A stretch of 64,000 bases of DNA. It comes from Purpureocillium takamizusanense. Lineage: Eukaryota; Ascomycota; Sordariomycetes; Hypocreales; Ophiocordycipitaceae. Numbering within the stretch: the first letter of the stretch is position 1; each line of letters opens with the position of its first letter. Below, piece by piece: positions 35,665 through 46,860 of this stretch. The position numbers and the translations under genes were made by a program. Below the pieces are notes generated by a model. The model made no database searches. It was given only the letters and a program-made list of their open reading frames with translations, and had not been told where the DNA came from. The DNA lies in assembly GCF_022605165.1 (NCBI RefSeq), contig NC_063072.1, forward strand, positions 930,001-994,000, in the 5' to 3' direction.

Positions 35665-36987
35665 TCAAAGACCTATAGCGGACCTGACCACCTCCATTGT
35701 CTCTTCCGCGTTTTCTCTCGCCTTGCGCGCGCCTTGCGCCTCGACATAGTCAAGGTAGGTGCTGTCGCTATCCAGCAGCTCAAGGAAGCGGCTCCTGATG
35801 CCATGGAGACCTTGGATGACAGAATCCGCCATCATCCCTTTGAACTGACGAGGATGAGTCTGACTGTAGGCGTCAGCCAGTTCCGAGGGAGTGCGCTGCT
35901 GTGCGTCGAAGATTGACAGGATGTCGAGCAAATTGGAGATGCCGGGCCTGGTGGCTATGTCGTATGAGATGCCAACGTGAGAGTCGGTGAGTGCGGAGGA
36001 GATTTTGGCACGAATCTCGTCTGGTGTGTCCGTGATTAAAATGCGCGAGCGCTCGCTCTTGTGCGACTTTGACATTTTGGCGGTTGGGTCTGTGAGCGAC
36101 ATGATGCGATGTACGGGTGCTGCAAGAGCCTGTCAGCTGAAATCCTGCGTTGCTGGTCCCGGGGTGCGGCGTACGAATCATGGTTTCTGGTTGCACAAGA
36201 CAGGGTCCATAGGCATGGTTGAAGTTTGTAGCGCACTCGCGCGCGAATTCAAGGTGTTGAGCCTGGTCGTGACCGACGGGTACGTGTGTTGCTCTGGGGG
36301 TTGAAGAGTGTCAGTCAGCTCACGAGGGCGAGAGCGGCTGCTGAGGGGGCGACGCATACCGATGGACAAGGACATCGGCAGCCTGGAGGACGGGATAGGC
36401 AAACAGCCCCAGTTTCAGGCGGGAGCTGACGGGCTGGTCCTCGATGTGGGAGGTAGGCGAAAGGCTGAGCTTTTGCTGCGGGTTGGGAGCTGGGCATCAG
36501 CTTCTGGGGCCGGCTTTGTTTGTCGCTTGCCCTCACCTTCCATTGTGTCATTCTCGACAAATACCCAACAGATGCCGTGCAGGAGAGTATCCACATGAGC
36601 TCCGAATGCGCCGGGACCTGTCGCGTGCGACGACGTGTGGCCAAAGTCAGTGCGACGAACGAGAGACGACGGCGGTGGGCGAGGGTCACCGACTGAGGAC
36701 TGATAGAACAGGGTGCAGCGATCCGGGTCAATGCCTATGGCTAGCAGGGCTGCCAATGCCTCTCTCTTGTGCCTCTTGAGTGTGTGGGGGTTCTGCGGCG
36801 TGGTGATGGCATGAAGATCGACTATGGAGTATATCAGCTTGGTGTCGGGCTTCTCCTGGTGCTGCAGGCGAAGCCATTGCTGCAGTGCGCCGACATAGTT
36901 GCCGAGATGGGGCACGCCCGTGGGCTGTATGCCCGAGAAGACGACCCGGGCCCGGGGCAACGTCTTGCTCGCGACGGCGCGCTGCAT
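35665..36987 (-). CDS. MSW1: Mitochondrial tryptophanyl-tRNA synthetase
   Basis: Exons on the minus strand: 36987-36694, 36617-36537, 36475-36360, 36293-36175 and 36119-35665; 354 residues. Class I signatures are clear: a HIGH-like [10 protein letters not shown] near residues 26-33 and KMSKS at 218-222. Between them are [38 protein letters not shown] and [16 protein letters not shown], all typical of bacterial/mitochondrial TrpRS. It charges mitochondrial tRNA-Trp. I chose the ATG at 36987 because the resulting N-terminus ([20 protein letters not shown]) is a plausible short presequence. An upstream spliced start is possible, since other Met-starting frames lie just 5'. The four introns are GT-AG and keep phase exactly. 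Confidence 0.9.
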
Positions 36988-38370
36988 TTGGGGCGACGGC
37001 AGAACGGGCCGGGCTTGGGTATGGCGTTGGGCTTTGTCTGAAGAGCATGGTGGGTGAAATACGTCGTCGTTTGTCGGGATCCGTGGTGAGTTTACGTGCC
37101 CCACTTCCTTGACATATACTGCACAAATGGAGCTTACCGGGGGCCAAGCTACCTAAGGTAGGTAAATAAGTACTACTAATATAGTAGGCACAGGTACCAC
37201 TCAGTGGATGTACGAAGTACTGACCTCCAGTTTCCTTACCGACCTACCAGCGAGTGCTACCCTGCATGGTAACGGGCCGACACTGCCCAGCGCAATCATG
37301 CCATTCGACTTGGTTGTGTGCGTGCTTGCCGGTATTCGTACGGACGTCAAGCAAACCGTAGACAGAGGCTTGACGTCTGCCTCGAGCTTGCCTTATGATG
37401 GTGCGCCCATTGAAGAAAGCTAGGCCCTGTAACTATGACAACGCACGAATCGCGACAGCAGGCAGCGCAGCCGGATACCCTAGTACTGAGATGGCAAGAT
37501 GGATAGTCGGCAGTGCGCTTTGCCCAGCGGAGCAGGTGCTACGTTAGTACCTTAGTACAGTAGGTAGGTACTGCCTGCGACGTACATCAACATCAATACC
37601 ATGCGCGCGCCGGGGACAAGGGCCAATGATACACACGTAAGCCACTACCAGGTAGGCACAAGGTTGCAACAGAGCGTCTTCCTCCGGTGGTGGTCAAGGC
37701 AGGCGTGCATCGCCATTTGCAGAAACGCATGCAGTGGTCATGTACGTACTTCGTATGTCGGCTCGAAAGGGACCATTTGCAGACGAGGCAGAGGACAAGG
37801 GGAGGCCGCCTTCCTGCTCGGTAAATACCTACCTACCAGGTACCGCCCAGCAAGCTTGCCCTAGCAGCTCTCCCAAGGTTCCGTGGGTACTTGGACCCGG
37901 TGATACCTTCCATAGCGCCCATGACACACAGGCGGCAGGGTGGGCAAACCAAGAGCCGCTCCTTTCCGCCACGTCAGTGTCAGCGACAGCGCCAGCGCCA
38001 GTAGCGCCAGCGCCAGCAAGTGCCAGTGTCACCCTTTATCAAATTTGATTAGACACCTTGCCGACTAGCTAGCCGGGCGCTCCTGCCCCGCTGGCCAGTA
38101 CGTAAGGTAGCTTACTTCGTACGCACCTGCAGGTTCTCCGCCAGGAGCCCCGCGGCGACGTGGGGTGGGGGTTCCCACCAGGACCGACCCAACCCAAGGT
38201 GGAAGCTCATCATCACGAGTCAACAGCACAGAGCTCGCCATCCACTACTTGACATAATTACCTACCCAACCCCCATACCCATCGACACACGCACGCAATA
38301 GTTTTCGTCAAGACGCAAAATTCGGAACACGGACGCTCGCGCGCCCCAATTGCCCCTCCAATATTCGTTC
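36988..38370. other. Divergent intergenic region between MSW1 and the aminopeptidase gene
   Basis: This is 1.38 kb without a supported gene. It contains several TAGGTAC/GTACTTCG-like clusters (37,140-37,230, 37,545-37,660 and 37,740-37,850) and a short CAGCGC-type tandem repeat at 37,979-38,030. Both promoters must lie here. Confidence 0.45.
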
Positions 38371-40565
38371 ATGCTATCGCGCCTGGCCACCGCCTCGATC
38401 CGACTCGCAACTGCCACGAGACACCCCTTGCAGCCTCGTACTGTCCACACCGGCCTTCGTCTGTACACTACGGCCATGGCCAAGGTCGACACCTCGTCTC
38501 GGCTTTCCAAGCTGAGGGCGTTGATGGAAGAGCGCAGCGTTCATGTGTACAGTGAGTCCGCCAGGCCCTGCGTGCGCCGACATCAACTAACACTGCAACC
38601 ACAAATAAGTCGTGCCGTCCGAGGATAGCCATAGCTCCGAGTACATCGCCGACTGCGATGCCCGGCGCGAGTTTATATCGGGCTTTACCGGCTCTGCAGG
38701 TTGTGCGGTTGTGACCCTCCAAGCCGCCGCCCTGGCCACCGATGGGCGCTACTTCAACCAGGCCTCCAAGCAGCTTGATGATAACTGGACCCTGCTCAAG
38801 CAAGGGCTCCAGGACGTCCCGACGTGGCAGGAATGGGCCGCCGAGCAGTCGACCGGTGGAAAGACTGTTGCCGTCGATCCCACCCTTCTCGCTGGGCCCG
38901 CTGCCAAGAAGCTTGCGGAGCAGGTTCGCAAGGCTGGCGGCTCTGACCTTGTAGCCCTCGATGATAATCTGGTTGACCTTGCCTGGGCTGACGGTCGGCC
39001 CTCGCGCCCCCGTCTGGCCGTCAAAGTCCTTCCCGACAACGTTGCCGGGAAATCAGTACAGGCCAAGATCGCCGATCTCCGCCAGGAGCTGGCCAAGAAG
39101 AGCTGTCCCGGCTTCTTCGTTTCCATGCTTGACGAGGTGGCGTGGCTTTTCAACCTCCGCGGAAGCGACATCCCTTATAATCCCGTTTTTTTCTCCTATG
39201 CTACTGTCACCCCGCATGCGGCGACCCTCTACATTGACGAATCCAAACTCGACGAAGGATGCAAGTCGCATCTGGTCGCTAACGATGTTACCGTGCGTCC
39301 TTACGAAGCATTTTTTCCCGACGCCCGAAATTTACAAGCCGAGGTCAGCGAGAAGAACAAGGCCGCGGGTGCGGCAGCACCTCAGGTGTTTCTCATGTCG
39401 AACAAAGGCTCGTGGGCACTGCAGAGAGCTCTTGGAGGTGAGGGCTCAGTGGAGGAAGTCAGAAGCCCCATCGGAGACTCAAAAGCCATCAAAAACGAGA
39501 CCGAGATGGAGGGTATGCGGGCATGTCATGTGAGGGACGGCGCAGCTCTCATCGAATATTTCGCGTGGCTGGAGGATCAGCTCGTGAATAAGAAAGCTCC
39601 GCTTGACGAGGTCGAGGCTGCCGACAAGCTGGAACAGTTACGATCCAAGAAAGAACACTTTGTCGGCCTATCCTTTCCTACAATCTCATCTACAGGACCC
39701 AAGTAAGTCACCCATCATCTTTGCCCCGATGCATCAACCCGCATGACCAAAGCTTCCTAGCATAGGCTAACATAGCTCTTCTCCGCTCAGCGCGGCAATC
39801 ATACACTATGGCCCAGAAAGGGGAAGCTGTGCAACAATCGACCCCGGGAGTGTGTATCTCTGTGACTCCGGAGCGCAGTTTCTGGATGGCACAACCGACA
39901 CGACCCGAACGCTGCATTTCGGGAAGCCAACAGAAGCTGAGAGGAGGGCGTATACTCTCGTGCTCAAGGGTGTCATTGGTCTCGACACGGCAGTCTTTCC
40001 CAAGGGCACTTCCGGTTTTGCGCTGGATTGTCTTGCCCGCCAGCATTTATGGGTGAGTCTTCCGGTCGGCGGCTACCACACATGCACCCGCTCGCAAAGT
40101 ACGCGACATCGCGATGTGATCGCTGACGTTTATCAGAGAAACGGCTTGGATTATCGACACGGCACGGGCCACGGTGTAGGCTCGTACCTCAACGTCCACG
40201 AGGGGCCAATTGGCATCGGCACCCGAGTACAATACACCGAGGTCCCGCTGGCGCCCGGGAACGTCCTCTCCAATGAGCCGGGTTATTACGAGGATGGCAA
40301 GTTTGGAATCCGCATTGAGAACATCATGATGGTTAAGGAGGTCAAGACGGAGCAGTGCTTTGGCGACAAGCCTTATCTTGGGTTCGAGCACGTCACCATG
40401 GTGCCTTATTGCCGGAATTTGATGGACACGAGCCTTCTGACGTCGGCCGAGAAGGATTGGGTCAACGCCTACAATGCTGAAATCCTGGCCAAGACAAAGA
40501 CGTTCTTTGAGAGCGATCCTTTAACTATGGCGTGGCTCACCCGCGAGACGCAACCCCTGGAATGA
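38371..40565 (+). CDS. AMPP: Xaa-Pro aminopeptidase P (M24B metallopeptidase)
   Basis: Exons 38371-38551, 38610-39702, 39791-40052 and 40137-40565; 654 residues. N-terminal creatinase-like domains ([49 protein letters not shown]) precede a pita-bread catalytic domain. The dinuclear metal ligands are visible: Asp in [17 protein letters not shown] (two), His in [15 protein letters not shown], Glu in [11 protein letters not shown] and Glu in [10 protein letters not shown]. It removes the N-terminal residue from peptides with proline at position two. The first 35 residues ([17 protein letters not shown] and on) look like a mitochondrial presequence. An internal ATG at 38476 ([17 protein letters not shown]) would give the cytosolic form. 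The third intron is 84 bp, open and in frame, so a read-through form is conceivable. The gene ends 43 bp from the opposing FUN14 gene. Confidence 0.93.
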
Positions 40566-40608
40566 GGTGTAGGCAATAACAAGATCTCAGCTGCTGAACT
40601 GGCTGCCT

Positions 40609-41294
40609 CTAGAGGCGGACGAGTGCTGCCAGGATAAACGTGACGACAAATGAAGACGTGAACCATGGGTTGTCGGCAGTTACTCTGGTCAGGTACGAGA
40701 CACCTGGCCACTGCTGCGGACTAAACCCTATGGCCCTGGGTAGATCAAGCCCCCATCGAGAAGCAACCTTGATGCCACACAACGTTAGTCATTAAAGATT
40801 GAGGGAACCTAAGAAGGAGAAGCGGGGAGAGGGAGCCGAGTTGGGACCCAGGGGAACATTCTACCGTGAAAGCAGGGTACATACCTGGATAGAGAAGGCA
40901 AGTAACCCCCCCAAAAAGACCAGACTTCGAGAAAAGAGGGCAATCACGACGCCAGAGGCAAAGCCTGTGAGTCAGGACTGTCAGCCTCACCAGAGCCGGA
41001 TGCTGGGGGTGGGAGACTGCGCCGAGAGCTGCAAGCTCCGCAATGGCCAACATTGCGGAAACAGCCGGAAGCAAGGGAAGAGGTACCTGCAAGACTGCCG
41101 CTCGAGACTTGGCGGACCACATCCGGCGATATGGTGGGATCGAGTGACCGTCGTTGCTGTCGGGGTCGGCGCACGGTTGGCGTGTCGAATCGGACGGACG
41201 GGCTGGTGCAGAATAACATGGTTCCCCCGATGACGCTGGGAGCTGCGAGACGCCGCGCGCTGCGCCAGGCGCCAGAGCGCAGTAACCTGTTCAT
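40609..41294 (-). CDS. FUN14-domain mitochondrial membrane protein
   Basis: Exons on the minus strand: 41294-41087, 40964-40885 and 40767-40609; 148 residues, the usual size of fungal FUN14-family proteins. The conserved start of the domain is split across intron 1 (ISPDVVRQVSSGSLAG, then FASGVVIALFSRSLVFLGG), followed by a membrane segment and a third helix at the C-terminus (FVVTFILAALVRL). The N-terminal 40 residues are Arg/Ala-rich and may target mitochondria. FUNDC-type proteins sit in the outer mitochondrial membrane, where animal members act in mitophagy. The role here is unknown. Introns of 122 and 117 bp are long for this genome but have clean GT-AG ends and correct phases. The gene converges on the aminopeptidase gene, with 43 bp between stop codons. 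Confidence 0.82.
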
Positions 41295-42171
41295 TGATAC
41301 TTACTCTTGGCACGCCTTGAGCGCTGTCTCCCACGTCTTCGTTAGGTTATTCGTTTGGTGCAGCGAGGAAGGTACGTCGCCCGGGATTTGGAGAAGGGTG
41401 GAGTGAGTGGTGATGCCGGGCTTCGTACTTGCTCCCGTATGAAGTACGGAGTACAGTATAGTCTGTACGAAGTACATGTGAGTCTGAATTCCGGAGCTGC
41501 AGCACGACCCGGGAGAATGACGTCATCTACGTGGCCGTCGACTGCGAACGCCCCATCGGTAGTAGCTCGGACACTAGATAGAGTGTTTATGAGTTCGCTG
41601 GGACATCATGGGAAGCCGCTAATAAGAGCCGAGGCTAGTTTTCTTGACTAGCAGCTATTCTGTGCATTTGTGCTTCATAGGAAAACGACAAATATCAAAA
41701 CAATTCACAGAATGCCTACGTTCCAAAACACATGCCATACTCGCCATGACCGGACAAAACGTTGTATGCGGCTATTGAGCCCCACAGGCACCGATCTTTG
41801 ACATTCGCTGGTGATGCTACATCTCCAACGTAATCAATGCACCATTCGAGGATATTGGATTGCCGAAAGCATCTTAAGGCGCCCGCAAATCACCACCTGG
41901 AGCCCCATGCTCTCCGTCTTATCAACTGAGCCGCGCCACGGGCCTGACCGTCGCCCCACGATGGCCCCCCTGCGCGAGACTCTTCGAGACCGCAGCAAAA
42001 CACTCAAATTCAACACCGGCAATGCCAGCTGAGACCCATGCGTACATGCCTCGGATATAATCCCCAGTAACGCCCCGCGTATAGACAAAGCACACCAACG
42101 CCAGTGCCCTACAAAGAAGAAGTCAATTCGTCCGTTACGACATCAATGACGCCGGTACGCCATCAATGTTC
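41295..42171. other. Region between FUN14 and CENP-A genes, with a possible alternative 3' exon
   Basis: This is 877 bp, mostly without features. The part just after the CENP-A stop (42,171 down to about 41,920) holds a good splice acceptor (TTCTTCTTTGTAG ending near 42110) followed by an open minus-strand frame of about 60 codons. It could be an alternative terminal exon of the histone gene (see findings). A GTACTTCG/CGAAGTAC cluster lies at 41,425-41,475. Confidence 0.35.
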
Positions 42172-42737
42172 TCACCCGAGGCCCGCCCAGATGCCTCGGA
42201 TGCGCCTTGCAAGCTGTATGTCCTTTTGCATTATCGTGACTCTTTTGGCGTGGACGGCACAGAGCTGGGCGTCCTCGAAAAGATGCACCATGAATGCCTC
42301 GGCTGCTTCCTGCAGAGCCTGGATGGCTTGGCTCTGCCATCTGAACTCTCGTCCCCTCGGCCGACAGTTCATGCCGATTTCTCGAACCTGGTCGCAGGCG
42401 CAGCGCATGTCAGCAACGGATCAGGCGGAGTCCAGCTCTATTCCCGGTCCTGGTACCTACCAGCCGCATGAAAGGGAGTTTCAATAGTAACAGCTTGGTG
42501 CCGCTTTGGTATTGGCGAATCTCGCGCAGGGCAACGGTTCCGGGGCGATACCGTCTTTTTTGTCTTATGGGGACAGGGTCGCCAGCTACAGAGAGGGCAA
42601 CGCGCTGTTAGCTCGGGCGCATTTGCGAAGCGGAAGCTGCTCGGTGCAAGGAGCTTGCTTGGCTTGCCTTGTACATCTCCTGGTCGCGTTCGACGGGCGG
42701 ATGGTGCGCCAGTAGATCTGCGGGCTTTAGGTGGCAT
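42172..42737 (-). CDS. CENP-A: Centromeric histone H3 variant (CENP-A)
   Basis: Exons on the minus strand: 42737-42668, 42585-42461 and 42387-42172; 136 residues. The histone fold is clear: [74 protein letters not shown] and [18 protein letters not shown] divergent loop between helices 1 and 2 ([13 protein letters not shown]) and the short, basic, non-H3 N-terminus ([20 protein letters not shown]) distinguish it from canonical H3. It replaces H3 in centromeric nucleosomes and seeds the kinetochore. Intron 1 needs a GC donor (CAAG then GCAAGC at 42667), with a CTAAC branch site and a polypyrimidine acceptor. The resulting join gives [16 protein letters not shown], as in other fungal CENP-A proteins. 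The second intron is GT-AG. The stop codon TGA forms part of a donor-like GTGAGA. Confidence 0.9.
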
Positions 42738-44461
42738 TACGGCAGTGCGGTTGTGGCGGCGGCTCTGATGCGATGCGGCGGGCGCCTTTGAAGGACTTGA
42801 AGCTCCCCCCAAGGAGCGCGGCGGGCTGAGGGAGGATATCTCGGCGCTGTGTTGACAGAGTGGCGCGGGACCCCAGTACGGCAAAAATCGTCCTTTTAGT
42901 AGTATAAATTATATGGCAGGAGGGACAAAAGGATGCTGGATTTGTAACGACGACGACGTGAAGGTGCAAAGGGAAGGGAAGCGAAGCTCCAGAGAGGTTC
43001 TGTCGGGATTGTGGGGAGAAGACGCGCGCAAGCGCGTTGGCGGCGCGTGTGGTGGGCGAAATCAATTAAAGCAAGCAAGCCAGCCCACACGCCACGGGCG
43101 CCCCCAGCCCCGCGACTTTTTTTTTTCGGCGGCTGGGGGACGCTGCTTCTGGAAGCAGCAAACATCCATGCACGGATGCAATCCCAAATTGATCGATCCA
43201 CGGCCCAGCCACCCGCCGTCGTTCATTAGTAGATTTGTGAGCAAACGCATTGATGGCGGGTGCACCTCAACAGGCAAAAGCAGGACTCGTTGGTATTCTG
43301 GCAATACCAAGTTCGAAAGTACAAAAGTACAGCATGTCGATGCAGCCCGCAGTTGTTGATGCCGTTACCGACGACAAGACTCAATCGCAGAGCAGCCTCA
43401 GTAGGGACGGAGCGGCTTGTCTCGCCCGTGCTGTACCTTATTAGCTACGTGTCTTGGGTTCAAGGTTGTTTTCCGGACGGGAGGCACAACACACCCTGCG
43501 CGGCGACCGTTGTTGCACCCGTTGGCCCCCACCTCGGCTCCGTGGGCGCTGGACTACGGGCGCCGGACGGGGACGCGGAGAGTACCTACGAAGTACCTAG
43601 GTACCCAAATATCCTCTAACTACTAATCAGCTGGGCCGTGCCGGGAGTCGAGCGGCTACAAGGTGATATTCTCCACCACGAAGGACGTGTGCCTGCCACG
43701 GTAGCGACGCAAGTAGTAGCAAAGGTAATGCGATAAAGGATAATGTCAAGGACGGATACGCTGCGGACCCCGAGATGCGACTCGACGTGCCTGGGGACAC
43801 AGATGAACAGGACACCGTTAGGTGAGGTGCGCGACTAAAAGCACCTTACTACCTTAGTAGCAGCTGGGGCGCAGTCACTTCGTAGGTACTTACCTACGCA
43901 GTGGACGCAATGATGGTGTGTAAGGTACTGCTTCCACAAAGGTTTCGTCGTGCGGGCAGTTACCTACCAGGTAGGAACCTTACTGGACCTGCTCCAGGTA
44001 CTACAGGCAGGTTTAGTACAGGTACCTTGAACGAATCGCAAACGCATGGCCGCCGCCTCTCGTCGCAGACCTTCTTACAGTGGGCGTATGTGTCTTCTTA
44101 GGTAATAACCTATGCCCCGCATCCTGTACTGCCACCGCAAGACCCCTTGCAGTGCGTCATTGGTGATACGTCGCCTCTCAATAGCTTTGTTCGCACCGCC
44201 TGCCTCATCCACATCGGCCCAACGAACCAGTCCATCAACGCACGCGCGACACCTAGTCGCATATCTTATTGACTGTCGCGACTGCACAAGGACGGGTGGC
44301 TGTCAGCGGCCGCTCACACGGCAGCTTCCAACTTTCAGCCGCGTTTCGATTCCGCATCGCTGTACGGCGACCTGGCAGTCCTCCTCCGCCCGAACCGCCA
44401 CCCACGGATCCCACGAGTCTGTCAGTTGCGGGCGCCCGACGAGCATCGCGTACATGAGACC
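42738..44461. other. Divergent intergenic region between CENP-A and Derlin genes
   Basis: This is 1.7 kb with no supported gene. It contains a short T run at 43,120-43,128 and many GTACCTA/TAGGTAC variants at 43,590-43,620 and 43,840-44,030. Both promoters lie here. Confidence 0.45.
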
Positions 44462-45283
44462 ATGGATCAAGTCATGGATGGCGGCCGCCTACCCCTAGAG
44501 GCGTGGTTCTGGGAGATGCCCGTTTGCACCCGCTGGTGGACTGCCGCCACCGTGCTGACGAGCGCCCTCGTTCAGTGTCACATGGTGACGCCCTTTCAGC
44601 TATTCTATAGCTTCCGCGCCGTCTTTGTCAAGTCGCAGGTATGCTCACTACCCGCCCCCGTCCCGTACGTGGCCGCAGCCAAGCTCGCTGACCTAGTCTC
44701 GTTGCCCCAGTACTGGCGCCTAGTGACGACGTTTCTCTACTTTGGGCCATTCTCCCTCGATCTCCTCTTCCATATATACTTCCTCCAACGCTATGCGCGC
44801 CTCCTGGAGGAGTCGTCCGGCCGGTCGCCTGCGCACTTCTCCTGGCTACTTCTCTATGCCATGGCGAGTCTGATCGCCCTCTCGCCCTTGGTCTCCATGC
44901 CCTTTCTCGGGCACCCGCTCTCCTCGACACTTGTCTACATATGGTCGCGACGCAACCCAGACACAAGGCTAAGCTTTCTCGGTCTTCTTGTGTTCACGGC
45001 GCCATACTTGCCCTGGGTCCTCATGGCCTTCAGCCTCTTCATGCATGGCACGATTCCTCGCGACGAGATCATGGGCGTAGTCATTGGCCACGTCTGGTAC
45101 TTCTTTACCGACGTGTATCCGCCATTGCACAACGGCTCTCGACCTCTCGACCCTCCAGGATGGTGGAGACGTCTCTTCGAAGGCGGTGGCCAAGCCGAGT
45201 CTGACAACGGCATTAACAACGACGTGGCGGTCGCCGGTGCCAGAGACGCTGCGGGCCCCGTAATGCCGGGGGGAGTGCGGTAG
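44462..45283 (+). CDS. Derlin, ER-associated degradation membrane protein
   Basis: Exons 44462-44638 and 44711-45283; 249 residues. This is a multi-pass membrane protein of the rhomboid-like Derlin family. The N-terminus has the family pattern (LEAWFWEMPVCTRWWTAATV), then YWRLVTTFLYFGPFSLDLLF and HIYFLQRYARLLEES. Further helices include LSFLGLLVFTAPYLPWVLMA and GVVIGHVWYFFTDVYPPLHN. Derlins work with the Hrd1 ligase to retrotranslocate misfolded proteins from the ER. No rhomboid catalytic Ser-His pair is apparent, as expected. The 72-bp intron is in frame and has no stop, so an uninterrupted read-through protein is possible. I favour splicing because SQ joined to YWRLVTTF is the conserved order. 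The tail is Gly/Asp-rich and cytosolic. Confidence 0.9.
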   Translation: MDQVMDGGRLPLEAWFWEMPVCTRWWTAATVLTSALVQCHMVTPFQLFYSFRAVFVKSQVCSLPAPVPYVAAAKLADLVSLPQYWRLVTTFLYFGPFSLDLLFHIYFLQRYARLLEESSGRSPAHFSWLLLYAMASLIALSPLVSMPFLGHPLSSTLVYIWSRRNPDTRLSFLGLLVFTAPYLPWVLMAFSLFMHGTIPRDEIMGVVIGHVWYFFTDVYPPLHNGSRPLDPPGWWRRLFEGGGQAESDNGINNDVAVAGARDAAGPVMPGGVR

Positions 45284-46854
45284 AAAGGGACATGTTTTTT
45301 TGTTTTATCATTTAGCTGCGATGCAGTCGGCGAGTTTACACTAGCGCGTACACGCCGGATGGTCGTACATGGTACTAACGTAGAGACGCTTTGGTTGTAC
45401 ACTGGTGGCGGCTCCTCGGACTGGTCGCTTCTGTTACGAGAGAGGCATTGGCATTGCTGCAAGGCGTTTCCAGGGACAAATATCTATGCCATTATTCAAA
45501 TGAGACAACACCTTCCGGTACTGGTTATGAACCATGACAGTATTGTCGTGTGAGTTGCTGTGCATGACTAGGTTCTTAGGTATCTGCGTAGTCTGGGTAA
45601 TGAATGGCCCTCAAGTAGACTGGCCAACAAGCCGCGCAAGCGCATATGTAGGCCCGAGTCATCGTCTTTGCTTGCGATGCTGCGGTCAAGGAGAGGTGCG
45701 ACGTGGGTTGGACCGCGTTATTATAGGCCAAGACGACGAGTCGGACTCGCAACTGTGGGCGCTTGTGTCCGGGATCGATGAAACACGACGCCAAGAAGTG
45801 GCTGATGCAGTCAGTTGGCGACGCCTTGACATGCGGCTTGGGGTTGCGTGCGAAAGGGCGATGGCGGCTTCCATGATTGGCGGACAGGCCTTTGCGTGAT
45901 AGAGCCGAGGGCATCAAGGACAGTTCCAGACGATGGATGCCAAGGACTGGGCAGACGATGAGCGGGTTCTTGGCTGCTTTGCTCAAAAGTCGGGGGGGGG
46001 GGGGTCTCCCGACTAGTTACCTAGTATTATAAGTAGGTAGCCACGACCTCCGATATCATCCTGTACTCGCGCATCTCCCTCGTCTGGTCTTGTCCGGCAC
46101 ATCCATGCCCGCGCGGAGGCTACATATATATACCTACGACGGCATACTGTACCGACCTGCCACTGCGTCCCATCATACCCATGGGCTAAAAATATATTGG
46201 GTTGGACGTACTACCAAGTACGTATGTCCTCGGGCGGAGACTGTTCCAACCTCGCACGCGCTCACAGAGTGTCCGACTAATGAAATGCGCAGCATGGCGG
46301 CCCTTGGTCAGACGTTGTCCGTCCCAGAGAATGGGGGCCCTTCTTTCGACAAGGGCACGCAACGCGCCGCTGAATGGCCGAGTCCCGGACTCGCACGAGG
46401 ACAGGCCACTAGGCGATGATTCCAGTCGATGGCTCACCCGACAGATAGCCTCGTGGTAGCGCTGCTGGCCGGGGAGGGGATTCTCTCAAGCCTCTGCTCT
46501 GACAGATGCGAGCTCAGTGGAGAATGAGAATTTTTTTTTTCTGGCAGCGCGGGTTGAGATGAGATTGCGTCAACCACGATGTCGGGTTTGTCCGTCGCCC
46601 ACTCGCGCCGCTGTCTCTATCGGTCTTCGAGGCTGCCATCCAACCTACCAACACACACACTTGCACACACACAGATGGAGAGAGAGAGAAGGAGGGGGGG
46701 GGGGCCGGAGCGAATGGCGCTGCGCGAACAACCCACGGGTAGCCGCTGGCACATCGACGCGGCTCCGCAGTCGTGGCCCAGGCAGGCCGCGATGGCTCCC
46801 GCTAGCGAGGCGTCTCCGGGCATTGGCGCGGTCGGGTAGCTCAGCCGAATCATG

Positions 46855-46860
46855 CACGTG
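46855..46860. promoter_or_regulatory. CACGTG site, distal candidate for the phosphate regulator
   Basis: A perfect CACGTG palindrome lies about 1.1 kb upstream of the phosphate symporter start. Pho4/NUC-1 bHLH factors bind this hexamer upstream of phosphate genes in yeast and Neurospora. A single copy at this distance could be chance. Confidence 0.3.

Noticed and set aside
45576..45986. 136-codon minus-strand frame in the region downstream of Derlin
   Set aside because: The translation has no family resemblance, and codon use looks random.
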